From positions 1,242,501 through 1,306,500 of the forward strand of contig NZ_JAQNDK010000005.1 in assembly GCF_028368935.1 (NCBI RefSeq): DNA of 64,000 bases, in the 5' to 3' direction. The notes under the pieces are model-generated. The model was not told the DNA's origin, did not search any database, and saw nothing but the letters and a program-made list of their open reading frames with translations. A program made the position numbers and the translations under genes. Shown one piece after another: positions 50,343-59,194 of the stretch. Source of the DNA: Sorangium aterium (GTDB taxonomy: Bacteria > Myxococcota_A > Polyangia > Polyangiales > Polyangiaceae). Every line of letters starts with the position of its first letter. Position 1 is the stretch's first letter.

Positions 50343-52506
50343 CTTGCTCCGCGGTGCTGGAGGGCGCAGGCGGCGCGCCGCCGTCCTTTCGGTCCGGCTT
50401 TCGTAGCTCCGGGGGCGGGTCTCCGGTAGGGGGCTCGTCGGAGGCCGCCGGGGCCGGCGGCTGCGCCTTCGACGGCGGTTTCACCCGCTTGAACAGCGCC
50501 ATCTTCTTCAGCCGGCTGAGCTCCTCGAGCTCGCCGCGCTTCACCGCCGCGTTGTGGCGCTCCAGGTCCTTGCCCTTGAGCTCCCCCTCGTCGAGCAGCA
50601 CGTACTGGACGGCCGCGGCGCGGTCGCCCGGATAGAAATAGGCCTCCTTCCGGTTCGACACGTGCGGTCCCATCTTGCTCGTCGCGCCGACCACGGCGTC
50701 GCGGGGGATCGCGTCCGCCTGCTGGCGGACCCAGGCGTAGGTCGCCTCCTGGTCGGGCGTGAGCTTGCGCGCCACGCGGGAGAAGCCGCCCTTGAACGAC
50801 GCGTTCTCGACGAGCCCGCCGAACTTCCACGACATCAGCGCGCTCGCCACGAGCATGGCGGCGAGCAGCGCGCGCGAGAGGCGCCGCCCGTCGAGCCCGG
50901 GGTACGCCGACGCGGAGCCCTCCACCCGCTTGAGGGCGATCGGCGTCAGCGCGAACGCGATGGGGAAGAGGATCGACGAGTACTGGAAGGCGATCGAGAA
51001 CACCGCGTCGCGCGAGGCGAGCAGGCAGAACATGAGCCCGTAGGCGAGCATCCAGCGCCCGGGCTTCGCGAGGAAGGGCAGGAAGCAGAGGGGGACGAAG
51101 AGCTGGAGCAGGAAGATGATCTTCGGCTCCTCCGTCAGGAGCTTGAGCGCGAAGATGGGGTTCGTGAGGAGGGAGACGAGCAGGCCGCTGAGCCCGCTCC
51201 GGTTCGGTATGAGCTCCTCGTAGTAGTAAGCGTACGAATAAGCGTCCTTGCCGGACATGATGATGCCCGGCGACGTCATGAAGAACAGCTTCACGATGAC
51301 GAAGTAGACGAGGCTCATCGCGATGGTCACCCAGCCGAGGCGGGTCCTGCCCGGGCGCCGGTCGAGGATCGCGTAGAGCCCGACGAAGCACATCAGCAGG
51401 GGGACGTCCTCCCGGCAGAGCAGCAGCACGGCGAACGTGAACCAGTACAGCCTGTTCCTGCCGGTCTCGTAGGCGTAGAGCAGCCAGACGACGAGCGGCG
51501 AGATCAGCGCGAGCGAGTGGAACTCGTACATGTTCGCGCCGTGCAGGGCCGGGTAGATGGCCCACACCGCGGCGAGGAGGAGCGCCTTGCCGCGGTGAGC
51601 GAGCTTGTCGCGCGCGAGCAGGTAGACGGGGACGACGCCGGCGCCGAGCCACACGGACTGGAAGATGAGGAGGAACTCCGCCCTCGGATAGATGAGGTAG
51701 AGCGGCGAGAGCAGGACGAGGAGCGGGTCGAAGTGCGCGGACCCGTGGTAGCCGGCCCTGAGCCAGGAGCAGCCGAGCGGCCTCCCGTGGACCGACTGGT
51801 AGAAGATGTTGTCGTAGTACCCGAGATCGGGCGTCCGGGTGTGCAGCGCGTGGTGGTTGGTGATCGCGAGCCGGGAGAAGAAGAGGGCGTAGCCCGCCCA
51901 CATCGCGAGCAGGGCGACCGGCGCGAGCCACCGCGCGGCCATGGCGAGAGCGCGGCCGTCACGAGCGCGCGGCCCTTGCGAGGGCGCGCCGTCGAGCTCG
52001 GACGCGTCATCGAACCTGGGCGAGAGCCGCTCGCCGCGGCCCCAGGCGTAGGCGCCCGCGCCCGTGGCCACGGCGGCGAGGACGGCGAAGAAGATCGCGG
52101 TCTTCGGGCTGTCCTTCTCGATGTTGGGGAGCTTGAGCGCGGCGATGAACGGGAACGCGAGCAGGGGGACCAGGGCGCGGTTGACGCGGCCCACGGTGCG
52201 CATGAAGTCCCACGACCGGGTGCGGGCCCGCCGCGCCAGCATCACGAGGAAGTAGGCGAGCCCGACCCCCACGATGGCGGCGGCGACGCCGCCGGCCATC
52301 CAGCGGCGCTCGACCTCGGTCAGCTTGTTCGTGTCGAGCTGCGCGAGCCGGCTCGGGTGGGTGAAGACCCAGGCCGTCACGGCGATGCTCATGCCGTAGA
52401 GGATCGGCCACGGCGCCAGGGTCAAGGCGGCACGCGCGAGCCGCTCGAGGGCGCCGTCGACCTTGGCGAGCGCGCTGTTCAGCCTGGTGCGGTGGTTGTC
52501 TAGCAT
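50317..52506 (-). CDS. DUF2079 polytopic membrane protein
   Basis: 728 residues from the ATG at 52506. About a dozen membrane helices between residues 30 and 560. The DUF2079 region is recognisable from TPDLGYYDNIFYQSVHGRPLG, HFDPLLVLLSPLYLIYP, LHGANMYEFHSLAL and FAVLLLCREDVPLLM. The acidic and His residues sit in an early periplasmic loop, as in GT-C type glycosyltransferases, to which this family is thought to be related. A soluble domain follows (SRVARKLTPDQEATYAWV, VGATSKMGPHVSNRKEAYFYP), then a Pro-rich acidic tail. Likely role: sugar transfer from a lipid carrier at the cell surface (inference from fold). Nearby GT2, flippase-like and epimerase genes fit that. Confidence 0.8.
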   Translation of the reverse strand: MLDNHRTRLNSALAKVDGALERLARAALTLAPWPILYGMSIAVTAWVFTHPSRLAQLDTNKLTEVERRWMAGGVAAAIVGVGLAYFLVMLARRARTRSWDFMRTVGRVNRALVPLLAFPFIAALKLPNIEKDSPKTAIFFAVLAAVATGAGAYAWGRGERLSPRFDDASELDGAPSQGPRARDGRALAMAARWLAPVALLAMWAGYALFFSRLAITNHHALHTRTPDLGYYDNIFYQSVHGRPLGCSWLRAGYHGSAHFDPLLVLLSPLYLIYPRAEFLLIFQSVWLGAGVVPVYLLARDKLAHRGKALLLAAVWAIYPALHGANMYEFHSLALISPLVVWLLYAYETGRNRLYWFTFAVLLLCREDVPLLMCFVGLYAILDRRPGRTRLGWVTIAMSLVYFVIVKLFFMTSPGIIMSGKDAYSYAYYYEELIPNRSGLSGLLVSLLTNPIFALKLLTEEPKIIFLLQLFVPLCFLPFLAKPGRWMLAYGLMFCLLASRDAVFSIAFQYSSILFPIAFALTPIALKRVEGSASAYPGLDGRRLSRALLAAMLVASALMSWKFGGLVENASFKGGFSRVARKLTPDQEATYAWVRQQADAIPRDAVVGATSKMGPHVSNRKEAYFYPGDRAAAVQYVLLDEGELKGKDLERHNAAVKRGELEELSRLKKMALFKRVKPPSKAQPPAPAASDEPPTGDPPPELRKPDRKDGGAPPAPSSTAEQDEDPPPGP

Positions 52507-52643
52507 GGGTGAGGCGGGTCCTCGGCTACTTGACTCCACCCCCCGCTGTCAAGGAACGGCAGGAACCTCGCGGAAGGACGCGGAACGGCGCGAGGACGCA
52601 GGAAGGGCAGGGCGCCGCGCGCGGCCCGCGGTAGAATGGCCGC

Positions 52644-53282
52644 ATGTCGCACTACCGAGATCCTCTCGATGCGGCTCGCGCGCGCATCGAAACCCTCGAA
52701 GCCAAGCTGAAGGAGCGGGACGCGGCGCTCGCCGCCCGGGACGCGGAGATCGCGGAGATCCGCGCGGAGGTGGAGCGGTTGCGCGACGGATCCAGCGATG
52801 ATGGGCCGCTCGACGGGCCGCTCGGCCGGGGCGGCGGGCAGCGGGCCCTGCTGGTGGCGCTCGCGGTGTGCAGCTTCGCCACCGCGACGGGCTATGCGAT
52901 GGTGCGCCCCTCCCACTGCCTGCAGCGCGGCGGGGCGTACCCTGCCTCTGCCGAGGTGTTGCCGCGCTCCCACGACGGGTACGACACCTGGTCCAGCCCG
53001 GTCGACGGGGCGCGCGTCCGGGTCGGCAAGGCCGCGGGCGCGGCGCTCGAGCACGGCCGTGTCCGGGCGAAGCGCTGCTGGCAGCCGGACGGGCCGAGCG
53101 GGGTGGGGAGCGTGACCGTGACCTTCGCGCCGAGCGGCGGAGCCCACGTGGAGCTGGACGGCGCGCCCTTCGCCGGCACCGAGATCGGCGCGTGCATCAT
53201 CGACGCGTTCCGAGCCGCGGCCGCGCGGGTGCCGGCCTTCGAGGGGGACGCTCTTCAGCTCACGACTCCGATCTCGCTCTGA
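52644..53282 (+). CDS. Coiled-coil single-pass membrane protein with TonB-like C-terminal domain
   Basis: 212 residues. Residues 7-50 form a coiled coil (ARARIETLEAKLKERDAALA). One membrane helix lies at about 70-88 (ALLVALAVCSFATATGYAMV). The periplasmic part ends in a module like the C-terminal domain of myxobacterial gliding and surface proteins (AgmX/PglI style): SGVGSVTVTFAPSGGAHVELDG, FAGTEIGACIIDAFRAAAARVPAFEG. That pattern is TonB-like in shape and is commonly attached to varied cytoplasmic modules. Function unknown. It diverges from the DUF2079 gene, 137 bp apart. Confidence 0.7.
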   Translation: MSHYRDPLDAARARIETLEAKLKERDAALAARDAEIAEIRAEVERLRDGSSDDGPLDGPLGRGGGQRALLVALAVCSFATATGYAMVRPSHCLQRGGAYPASAEVLPRSHDGYDTWSSPVDGARVRVGKAAGAALEHGRVRAKRCWQPDGPSGVGSVTVTFAPSGGAHVELDGAPFAGTEIGACIIDAFRAAAARVPAFEGDALQLTTPISL

Positions 53283-53360
53283 GCGCTTCGAAGGAGCTCG
53301 TCGCTCGATCGCCCTCCTCCTCCTCACGGGCCTGTGGTGGTGAGGGACGAGCCCGGGGGA

Positions 53361-54344
53361 CTAGCCGAATCGGGGGGTGGAGGAGGCTGGCGAGGTGGGT
53401 GGGGGAGCCAGCTGCCAGCTCACGAAGCCGATGGCGATGAGGATGAGGTACATGGCGGCGAAGACCAGGAGGCCGAAGCTGACGCCATGCTCGGCGGTGA
53501 AGCCGAGGGCAGGGAATATGAGGGAGAAGAAGAACTCACGGACACCTGCGCCAGCGACCGAGATCGGTAAGAGGCCGAGCAGGCTCGCGATGGAGAGCAA
53601 GCAGGTGACGTCGAAGAACGAGAGCGATATGCCGAGCGCACGCGCGATCAGGTAGCCCTGCACGAAGTTGACGACGAACGTCGCGACGGTGACCGGCAGC
53701 GTGAAGAGGAGCCCGCGCCCGACATGAGCGCGCAGCGCGACGAGGAAGCGGCTCGCCGCACCGGGCTCCGCGTTCTCCGATGGATCCTTCGCGATCTTGC
53801 GCGACAAGGCGAGGAGCAGGCGCTCGGCCAGCCCGGGGATGAGCAGCACGAGGGGCGCCAGGACCGTGAGCGCGATTCCACCCCACGTCACCCAGGCAAG
53901 GCGGCCGACGATCACGGCGCTGTAATGGGCGACGCCGACGGCGACGAACGCGGCGAGCACGTACAGATCACACAGCCTGTCCATCACGATGGTGGCCAGC
54001 CCCTCCGCGTACGGCACGCCGAGGTCGTGGCGCAGGTAGCGGATCCTGAGCAGATCGCCGACCCGCCCAGGGGTCAGCATGCCGACGTAGAGCGACGTCG
54101 CGTAGGCGCTCCACGCACGCCGAAGCGGATAAACGATGCCCCGGGCACGCAGCAGCGCTTCCCAGCGGACCACCTTGAGGTGGATGTTGACGAGGTTCAG
54201 CGCCGCCGCGAGCGCGAGCGGGCCAGCCGAGGCCGACACGACCGCGCCGAGCACCGCGTCCCGGTCGTCCATGCGAACGACCACGAGCACGAGCAAGAGC
54301 GGGCCAATCAGGCGGATGAGGGCGCGCAGGGCGGTGCGGTGCAT
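53361..54344 (-). CDS. Flippase-like / LPG-synthase transmembrane-region protein
   Basis: 327 residues with eight or so membrane helices. Family features of the lysylphosphatidylglycerol-synthase membrane region (UPF0104, flippase-like): LNLVNIHLKVVRWEALL, SLYVGMLTPGRVGDLLRIRYL, GLATIVMDRLCDLYVLA, and LLGLLPISVAGAGVREFFF. Stand-alone versions without the soluble lysyl-transferase domain, as here, are thought to flip lipid or lipid-linked sugar across the inner membrane. It follows the GT2 gene on the same strand, 114 bp apart. This is a typical pairing in which the transferase makes a polyprenyl-linked sugar. Confidence 0.85.
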   Translation of the reverse strand: MHRTALRALIRLIGPLLLVLVVVRMDDRDAVLGAVVSASAGPLALAAALNLVNIHLKVVRWEALLRARGIVYPLRRAWSAYATSLYVGMLTPGRVGDLLRIRYLRHDLGVPYAEGLATIVMDRLCDLYVLAAFVAVGVAHYSAVIVGRLAWVTWGGIALTVLAPLVLLIPGLAERLLLALSRKIAKDPSENAEPGAASRFLVALRAHVGRGLLFTLPVTVATFVVNFVQGYLIARALGISLSFFDVTCLLSIASLLGLLPISVAGAGVREFFFSLIFPALGFTAEHGVSFGLLVFAAMYLILIAIGFVSWQLAPPPTSPASSTPRFG

Positions 54345-54458
54345 GACGGCGAAGACCCCGGCCGCGCGCTCAGCGCAGCGCCGCGGAGCAGCGGGCCTGG
54401 AGAGAGGAGATGCCCCCGGAAGCAGGGACCAGGGACCGATCGAGATCAGGCTCGGCGA

Positions 54459-55520
54459 TCACTCGAGCTCCTCGCGCACGGGCGGATCGTCTGCCAGGTG
54501 GCGCTGCTGCATCTGGAAGGTGAGGAACTCGCCGATGAAACCCATCGAGAAGAACTGGATGCCGAGGAGGATCATCAGCACGCCGAGGAGGAGCAGCGGC
54601 CGGTCGCCGATCTTGTGACCGAGCAGCCAGAGGAACGTCAAATACGCGTTGATGGTCACCCCGGTCGCCGCGAAGACCAGGCCGATGAGGCCGAAGAGGT
54701 GCATCGGTTTCTTCGAGTAACGCGTCAGGAACATGACGCTGAGCAGGTCGAAGAAGCCGCGCAGGATGCGCTCCAGTCCGTAGCGCGAGGCGCCGTACTT
54801 GCGGGCGTGGTGGCGCACCGGGATCTCCGTGACGCGGAAGCCTTGCCAGGCGGCGAGCGCCGGGATGTACCGGAAGAGATCTCCGTAGATCGGGATGGTG
54901 CGCAGCACCTCGCAACGGTAGGCCTTGAAGCCACAGTTCATGTCGTGGAGCTTCACGCCCGTGACCGCGCGGACGGTCCCGTTGAAGATCCGGGACAGGA
55001 CGAGGCGATTGGCGGGGTCGAGCCGGTTGACCTTCCAGCCCACCACGACGTCGAGGCCCTCCTCGACCTTGGCGATGAAGCTCGGCAGATCGGCCGGGTC
55101 ATCCTGGAGATCGGCATCCATCGTGACGACCACTGTGCCCCTCGCCTTGCGGAACCCGGCCGTGAGCGCCGTCGCCTTGCCGAAGTTCTTCCGCAGCCGG
55201 ATCCCCTTCACGAGCGGGTTCTCCGCGCGGATCCTGGAGATGACGCCCCAGCTGTCGTCCGTGCTGCCGTCGTCCACGAAGATGATCTCGTAGGAGAAGC
55301 GCCCTTTCAACGCCTGATCCACCCGCTGCGCGAGCTCCGTCAGGCTCTCCGCCTCGTTCAGCCCCGGCACGACCACCGAGACGTGCGGCGCCGCCGAGGC
55401 GGCCGGCGCGATGGAAGGCGCCATGAGGCTCGGGCGAGGATCGAAGGCGGAGAGCCCGAACGTGGCGCGGTCCTCCGGAGCCTCGTGAGGGGCAGGTGTG
55501 GGGGGCTGGTCCACAATCAC
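54459..55520 (-). CDS. GT2 glycosyltransferase, polyprenyl-phosphate type
   Basis: 353 residues; the ATG at 55520 is used, but the one at 55424 would remove a disordered 32-residue extension. GT-A domain: VSVVVPGLNEAESLTELAQRV, EIIFVDDGSTDDSW, LRKNFGKATALTAGF, and the metal-binding DADLQDDPADLP. FNGTVRAVTGVKLHDMNCGFKAY and KYGASRYGLERILRGFFDL are signatures of the DPM1/GtrB/ArnC group. Two C-terminal membrane helices follow (HLFGLIGLVFAATGV, LLLLGVLMILLGIQFF). Such enzymes move a sugar from a nucleotide donor to polyprenyl phosphate. Likely works with the flippase-like protein downstream. Confidence 0.93.
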   Translation of the reverse strand: MIVDQPPTPAPHEAPEDRATFGLSAFDPRPSLMAPSIAPAASAAPHVSVVVPGLNEAESLTELAQRVDQALKGRFSYEIIFVDDGSTDDSWGVISRIRAENPLVKGIRLRKNFGKATALTAGFRKARGTVVVTMDADLQDDPADLPSFIAKVEEGLDVVVGWKVNRLDPANRLVLSRIFNGTVRAVTGVKLHDMNCGFKAYRCEVLRTIPIYGDLFRYIPALAAWQGFRVTEIPVRHHARKYGASRYGLERILRGFFDLLSVMFLTRYSKKPMHLFGLIGLVFAATGVTINAYLTFLWLLGHKIGDRPLLLLGVLMILLGIQFFSMGFIGEFLTFQMQQRHLADDPPVREELE

Positions 55521-55721
55521 GGCGGCGGAGGATAGCAGAACGTCGCGAGAAGGCGCGGTTCCGTCCGAGGAAGGCGCTGCGAGCGCGACGGCGACAAGGG
55601 CAGGACGTGCTGCCGGTTACCGGGAGGGGGAGAGGGACGCGCTGCCGGGTGCTGGCGGGGGGAGAGGAAGCGTTGCGGGCGCCGGCAGGGGGCAAGGCGC
55701 GCCTCCAGGTGTCGGACGCGC

Positions 55722-56540
55722 TCAGGCGGGGGTGCTCTCCGGCCTGCCGACCCGTTGCCGCGGTGGTTCCGCCGTGGCCGTGGCGTCGTCCTTCTCGTCG
55801 GCCGTGAGGGCGCGCGGCGGGCTCCGCTCGAGCAGCGCGAGGAACGGCGCGTGGAGCGCCTCGAGGAGCTCGCGCTGCTTGCCGCTCGGCGTGTGCGTGA
55901 GCAGCCAGCTGATCTCGTCGTGGATGGCGTTGAACGCCGACGTACACGCGGTCATCGCCTCGCGGATGCGCTTCGAGCGCGCGATCGCGCGCGTCTGGCC
56001 GGAGCTCCGGCCGAGCCCCCTGGCGAGCGCGGTGGTCGCCTCCTCGATGCGCTTCAGGTACGCGCCGGCGCCGACCTTCTTCACGTCGGCGGAGCGCGGC
56101 GCCTTGCTCGCGATGGCGACCTGGTGCCCGCCGAAGTCGACCTCGGCGTCGTACCCGTACTGGGTCTGCTCGGTGCCAGCCCCCGCGAGCAGCGCGCCGC
56201 GCAGCCGGATCGCCGCGTCGCGATGCGCCGGATCCCTGCCCTCGGCCGCCGACGCCAGGAACAGGTGCAGCGCTCGCTGGGCAGCGTCCCACTCCGCGTC
56301 GAGCTCGGCGAGCGCCGCGGCCGACGCCACCCCGAGCGCCTCGTCGAGCGCCGCGATGCTCCAGAGCGCGCGCACCTTCCAGACCACCGGCCTCGGCGCC
56401 TCGAAGAGCGACGCCGTCGGGACGCGGCTCGGGACATCGTACCTGGCGATCGAGACGCCCTTCCACGCGCCGAGCTCGAGATCCCGCGCGAACGCGCTGA
56501 ACGCCTTGTCCGTGACGAAGCTGTATCCGTGGCCTGCCAT
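55722..56540 (-). CDS. Conserved-looking hypothetical protein
   Basis: 272 residues, no signal peptide or membrane segment. I do not recognise the family. The sequence is helical, beginning GYSFVTDKAFSAFARDLELG, with an Ala/Leu/Glu-rich middle (AAALAELDAEWDAAQRALHLFLASAA). A segment with acidic and Gly residues follows (TEQTQYGYDAEVDFGGHQVA), then a basic stretch (ARSKRIREAMTACTSAFNAI) and a disordered Pro/Glu tail. Codon bias is that of a real gene and the start ATG at 56540 is clean. It lies upstream of the GT2 gene on the same strand, 201 bp apart, with no sign of a shared operon. Confidence 0.7.
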   Translation of the reverse strand: MAGHGYSFVTDKAFSAFARDLELGAWKGVSIARYDVPSRVPTASLFEAPRPVVWKVRALWSIAALDEALGVASAAALAELDAEWDAAQRALHLFLASAAEGRDPAHRDAAIRLRGALLAGAGTEQTQYGYDAEVDFGGHQVAIASKAPRSADVKKVGAGAYLKRIEEATTALARGLGRSSGQTRAIARSKRIREAMTACTSAFNAIHDEISWLLTHTPSGKQRELLEALHAPFLALLERSPPRALTADEKDDATATAEPPRQRVGRPESTPA

Positions 56541-56830
56541 CGCTCTCTCTCCGCTCCTCCCCAGAAACCGGACATTTTAGCGAGGCGCGCGCTCTCTGCC
56601 GCAAGCGCTTTCCTCCAGGGGCCCGGTCGGGACCGTGCTCAGCGCGCGCCGGGCGAGCGGGGCGCCGAGGTACGCCCCGTGCAGGCGCACACGCGCCGGA
56701 GGAGCTGCTCCGGGGGCGGAGGCTGCTCGCTCGCGGCGTTCGACGCGCGGAGCGGCCAGGCGACCGCCGCGACACGAGCGCTCTGGGGCGACCCGAGTGT
56801 GGTAATCGAGCCGGGTGGGGAGCCGACGGC

Positions 56831-57610
56831 GTGACGGCGTGCCGGTGGGACGTGGAGGCGGGTGACGTGGCGGGCGAACACAGCGGCGCGCCGCGCGGCG
56901 GGCACCCGGACGATGCGCGGCTGTTCGGCCCTGATGCCGTCCGGACGTTGCGCGTGGCCTTCGAGGAAGTGACGTGGCTCCTCGGCCGCGGCTATCCGCT
57001 GCGCACCGCGATCCGGACCGCCGGCGACCACCACCAGCTGGCCGCACGCCAGCGCCTCGCGCTGCAGCGAGCCGCTTGCTCGGACGCGCAGCGGGCGTCG
57101 CGCCTCGCGCGCTGCGCGCCGTCCTCGTCGCTCCAGGGCGCGGAGGCGAACATCGACGGCTTCAACCTGATCATCACCCTGGAGGTGGCGCTCGCGGGCG
57201 GGCTGCTCGTGCGCGGGCCGGAGGGGGCGCTCCGCGATCTCGCGGGGCTGCGCGGCAGCTACGCGCCGATCGCGGAGACCGACACCGCCATCGATCGCAT
57301 CGGCGACGCGCTGTCCGGCGCCGGCGCGGCGCGCGCGCGCTTTCTGCTCGACGCAGCCGTCCCCAGCTCCGGGCGGCTGCGCGCGCGGATCCTGGAGCGG
57401 CTCGGCGGCGCGCCCGTCTCGATCGAGGCGACGCTCGTTCCCGATCCCGACCGCCTCCTCGCGGGGGCGGCGGGCGTGATCTCGTCCGACAGCGTCGTCC
57501 TCGATCGCTGCGTGCGCTGGGTCAACCTCGCGGACGAGATCGTGGGCGCGCGCGTGCCGGCGGCGCGCGTGGTCGAGCTCCTCCCTCGCGGAGGCGCTGC
57601 GGGCGCGTGA
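56831..57610 (+). CDS. DUF434 domain protein
   Basis: 259 residues from GTG at 56831. The N-terminal part (about 35-95) matches DUF434: FGPDAVRTLRVAFEEVTWLLGRGYPLRTA and VGDHHQLAARQRLALQRAACS-like segments. The following domain, typical partner of DUF434 in archaea and bacteria, has SLQGAEANIDGFNLIITLEVALAGG and FLLDAAVPSSGRLRARI, with acidic residues and DSVVLDRCVRWVNLADEIV at the end. The Asp/Asn-rich block (IDGFNLIITLE) suggests a nuclease or phosphoesterase-like site, but no activity is known to me. It converges with the epimerase gene 16 bp away. Confidence 0.85.
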   Translation: MTACRWDVEAGDVAGEHSGAPRGGHPDDARLFGPDAVRTLRVAFEEVTWLLGRGYPLRTAIRTAGDHHQLAARQRLALQRAACSDAQRASRLARCAPSSSLQGAEANIDGFNLIITLEVALAGGLLVRGPEGALRDLAGLRGSYAPIAETDTAIDRIGDALSGAGAARARFLLDAAVPSSGRLRARILERLGGAPVSIEATLVPDPDRLLAGAAGVISSDSVVLDRCVRWVNLADEIVGARVPAARVVELLPRGGAAGA

Positions 57611-57626
57611 GGGCGCGGAGCGCCCG

Positions 57627-58586
57627 TCACCGGCAGAGCCCGAGCCGCCTCGTCTGCCAGGCGACCTGCGCCGCGAGCCCCTCGCGCAGGGGCACCCGGG
57701 GCACGTACCGGAGCGCCGCCTGCGCCGCCGCGGTGTCCGCCCAGGTGCGCCGGACGTCGCCGGGCTGAGGCTCTCCCCGCTCGACGCGTACGGGTCCTGC
57801 GAGCTCTTCCAGCAGCCTGAGCGCGTCGTTGAGGCTCACCCGCGAGCCGCCGCCGATGTTGAACACGCCGACCGCGCCGCCCTCCATGGCGTCGACGTTG
57901 GCCTGCACCGCGTCGCTCACGTACGTGAAATCGCGCATCTGCTCGCCGTCGCCGTACACGCGGACCGGCTCGCCCTTCAGCACGGCGGCGATGAACCGGT
58001 GAAACGCCATGTCGGGGCGCTGCCTGGGGCCGTACACCGTGAAGTACCGGAGGGAGATCGTGGGCAGGCCGAAGTTGCGCCGGTAGAGCTCGCAGAGCTG
58101 CTCGGCGGCGAGCTTCGTGACCCCGTAGGGCGAGTGCGGTGCGGTCCGGCTGGATTCGTGCATGGGCACATCCCCCGTGTCGCCGGAGGGGTCGCCGTAG
58201 ACGGAGGAGGACGAGGCATAGACGAGCTTGCGCACCTGGCCGTGCGCCCTGGTCGCCTCCAGCAGCCGCTGCGTCGCGAGCACGTTGTCGCGCAGGTAGA
58301 CCTCGAAGCTCTGTCCCCAGCTCGGGCGCACACCCGCCTGCGCCGCCTGGTGGAAGACGATCTCGCGGTCCGAGAGCAGCGGGCGGAGATCGTCTGTCGC
58401 GAGGTCGGCCGTCGAGAGCGCGAAGCGCGGTTCGCCGCGCAGCCGTGCCAGGTTCCCCTCCTTGAGCTCGCGGGCGTAGTAGTCGGTGAAGCGGTCCACG
58501 CCCAGCACCTCGTGCCCGAGCTCGATCAACCGCTCCGCCAGGTGGGAGCCGATGAATCCGGCCACCCCCGTCACCAGACAACGCAT
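57627..58586 (-). CDS. NAD-dependent sugar-nucleotide epimerase/dehydratase
   Basis: 319 residues from the ATG at 58586 (the frame is open upstream, but only Arg-rich sequence). Extended short-chain dehydrogenase. NAD loop VTGVAGFIGSHLAERL at the N-terminus, HQAAQAGVRPSW, active-site Ser in YASSSSVYGD, and the catalytic YGVTKLAAEQL (Tyr-xxx-Lys). Substrate-side motifs LRYFTVYGPRQRPDMA and VYGDGEQMRDFTYVSD are typical of UDP-galacturonate/UDP-glucuronate 4-epimerases and related enzymes. Probable role: providing a sugar donor for surface polysaccharide. The exact substrate is not fixed by motifs. Confidence 0.9.
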   Translation of the reverse strand: MRCLVTGVAGFIGSHLAERLIELGHEVLGVDRFTDYYARELKEGNLARLRGEPRFALSTADLATDDLRPLLSDREIVFHQAAQAGVRPSWGQSFEVYLRDNVLATQRLLEATRAHGQVRKLVYASSSSVYGDPSGDTGDVPMHESSRTAPHSPYGVTKLAAEQLCELYRRNFGLPTISLRYFTVYGPRQRPDMAFHRFIAAVLKGEPVRVYGDGEQMRDFTYVSDAVQANVDAMEGGAVGVFNIGGGSRVSLNDALRLLEELAGPVRVERGEPQPGDVRRTWADTAAAQAALRYVPRVPLREGLAAQVAWQTRRLGLCR

Positions 58587-59194
58587 CCGCCTCCCGTCCT
58601 GGTCTTGTTGCCGCGTCGCGGCCTCGCGTCCTCGTCTCGCCGCGGCGCGGCCTCCGGTCCCGGGCCTGCCGCGTCGCGGCGCGGCGCGGCGCGGCGATGC
58701 TAGCACTTCGTGCCGTTCGTCGAGTGGGCAGCAGCCGGCTGCGAAGCCCGCCACGCCGCTGAGCTCGCCCCGGGGTTTGGGGACCGACCGGCGTGGACCG
58801 ACCGAGGTTGAGGACCGACCCGGGTTGAGGACCGACCGAGGTTGAGACCGACCCGGGTTGAGGACCCGGACCGACCCAGGTTGAGGATCGACCCGGAGTT
58901 GGGGGCCGCGTGGACCGACCGAGGTTGAGGACCGACCGGAGGATCGACCGACGTGGACCGACCCGGGTTGAGGACCGACCGAGGTTGAGGATCGACCCAG
59001 GGTCGAGGCCGCATGAGCCGATCGAGGTTGGGGTCAGCGCATACCCACCCTCTTCTTGCAAATACGCCCACCTTTCCGATGTGTATTTCTGAATCTGGTT
59101 GCGCCTACCCGCCCGGCGGGCGACGCTGGTGCGCGCTCGGGCCCCTCACTTTTTCTGTCCGAGGCGCGCTCGAGACGGGTCGGAAGGCTAGCTG
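58587..59194. other. Upstream region of cysA carrying a 17-bp repeat array
   Basis: 608 bp without a gene between the epimerase and cysA starts. The first 180 bp are very GC-rich (CGCGGCGCGG runs around 58670-58695). Then comes the repeat array (58772-59034). The last 160 bp is mixed in composition, with TTGCAA at 59056-59061 and TGTATTTCT at 59082-59090 that could form a promoter for cysA. Confidence 0.55.
58772..59034. repeat. Degenerate 17-bp tandem repeat array (about 12 copies)
   Basis: Unit GAGGTTGAGGACCGACC and variants (CGGGTTGAGGACCGACC, CAGGTTGAGGATCGACC) repeated roughly a dozen times, with occasional insertions such as GCGTGGACCGACC. The period of 17 is not a multiple of three and there is no plausible gene, so this is a non-coding array. 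It sits directly before the cysA leader. Confidence 0.93.

Noticed and set aside
58772-59034. CRISPR or coding repeat
   Set aside because: A 17-bp unit directly abutting the next copy leaves no spacers. The period is not a multiple of three, and frames through it give only low-complexity Arg/Pro/Gly products.
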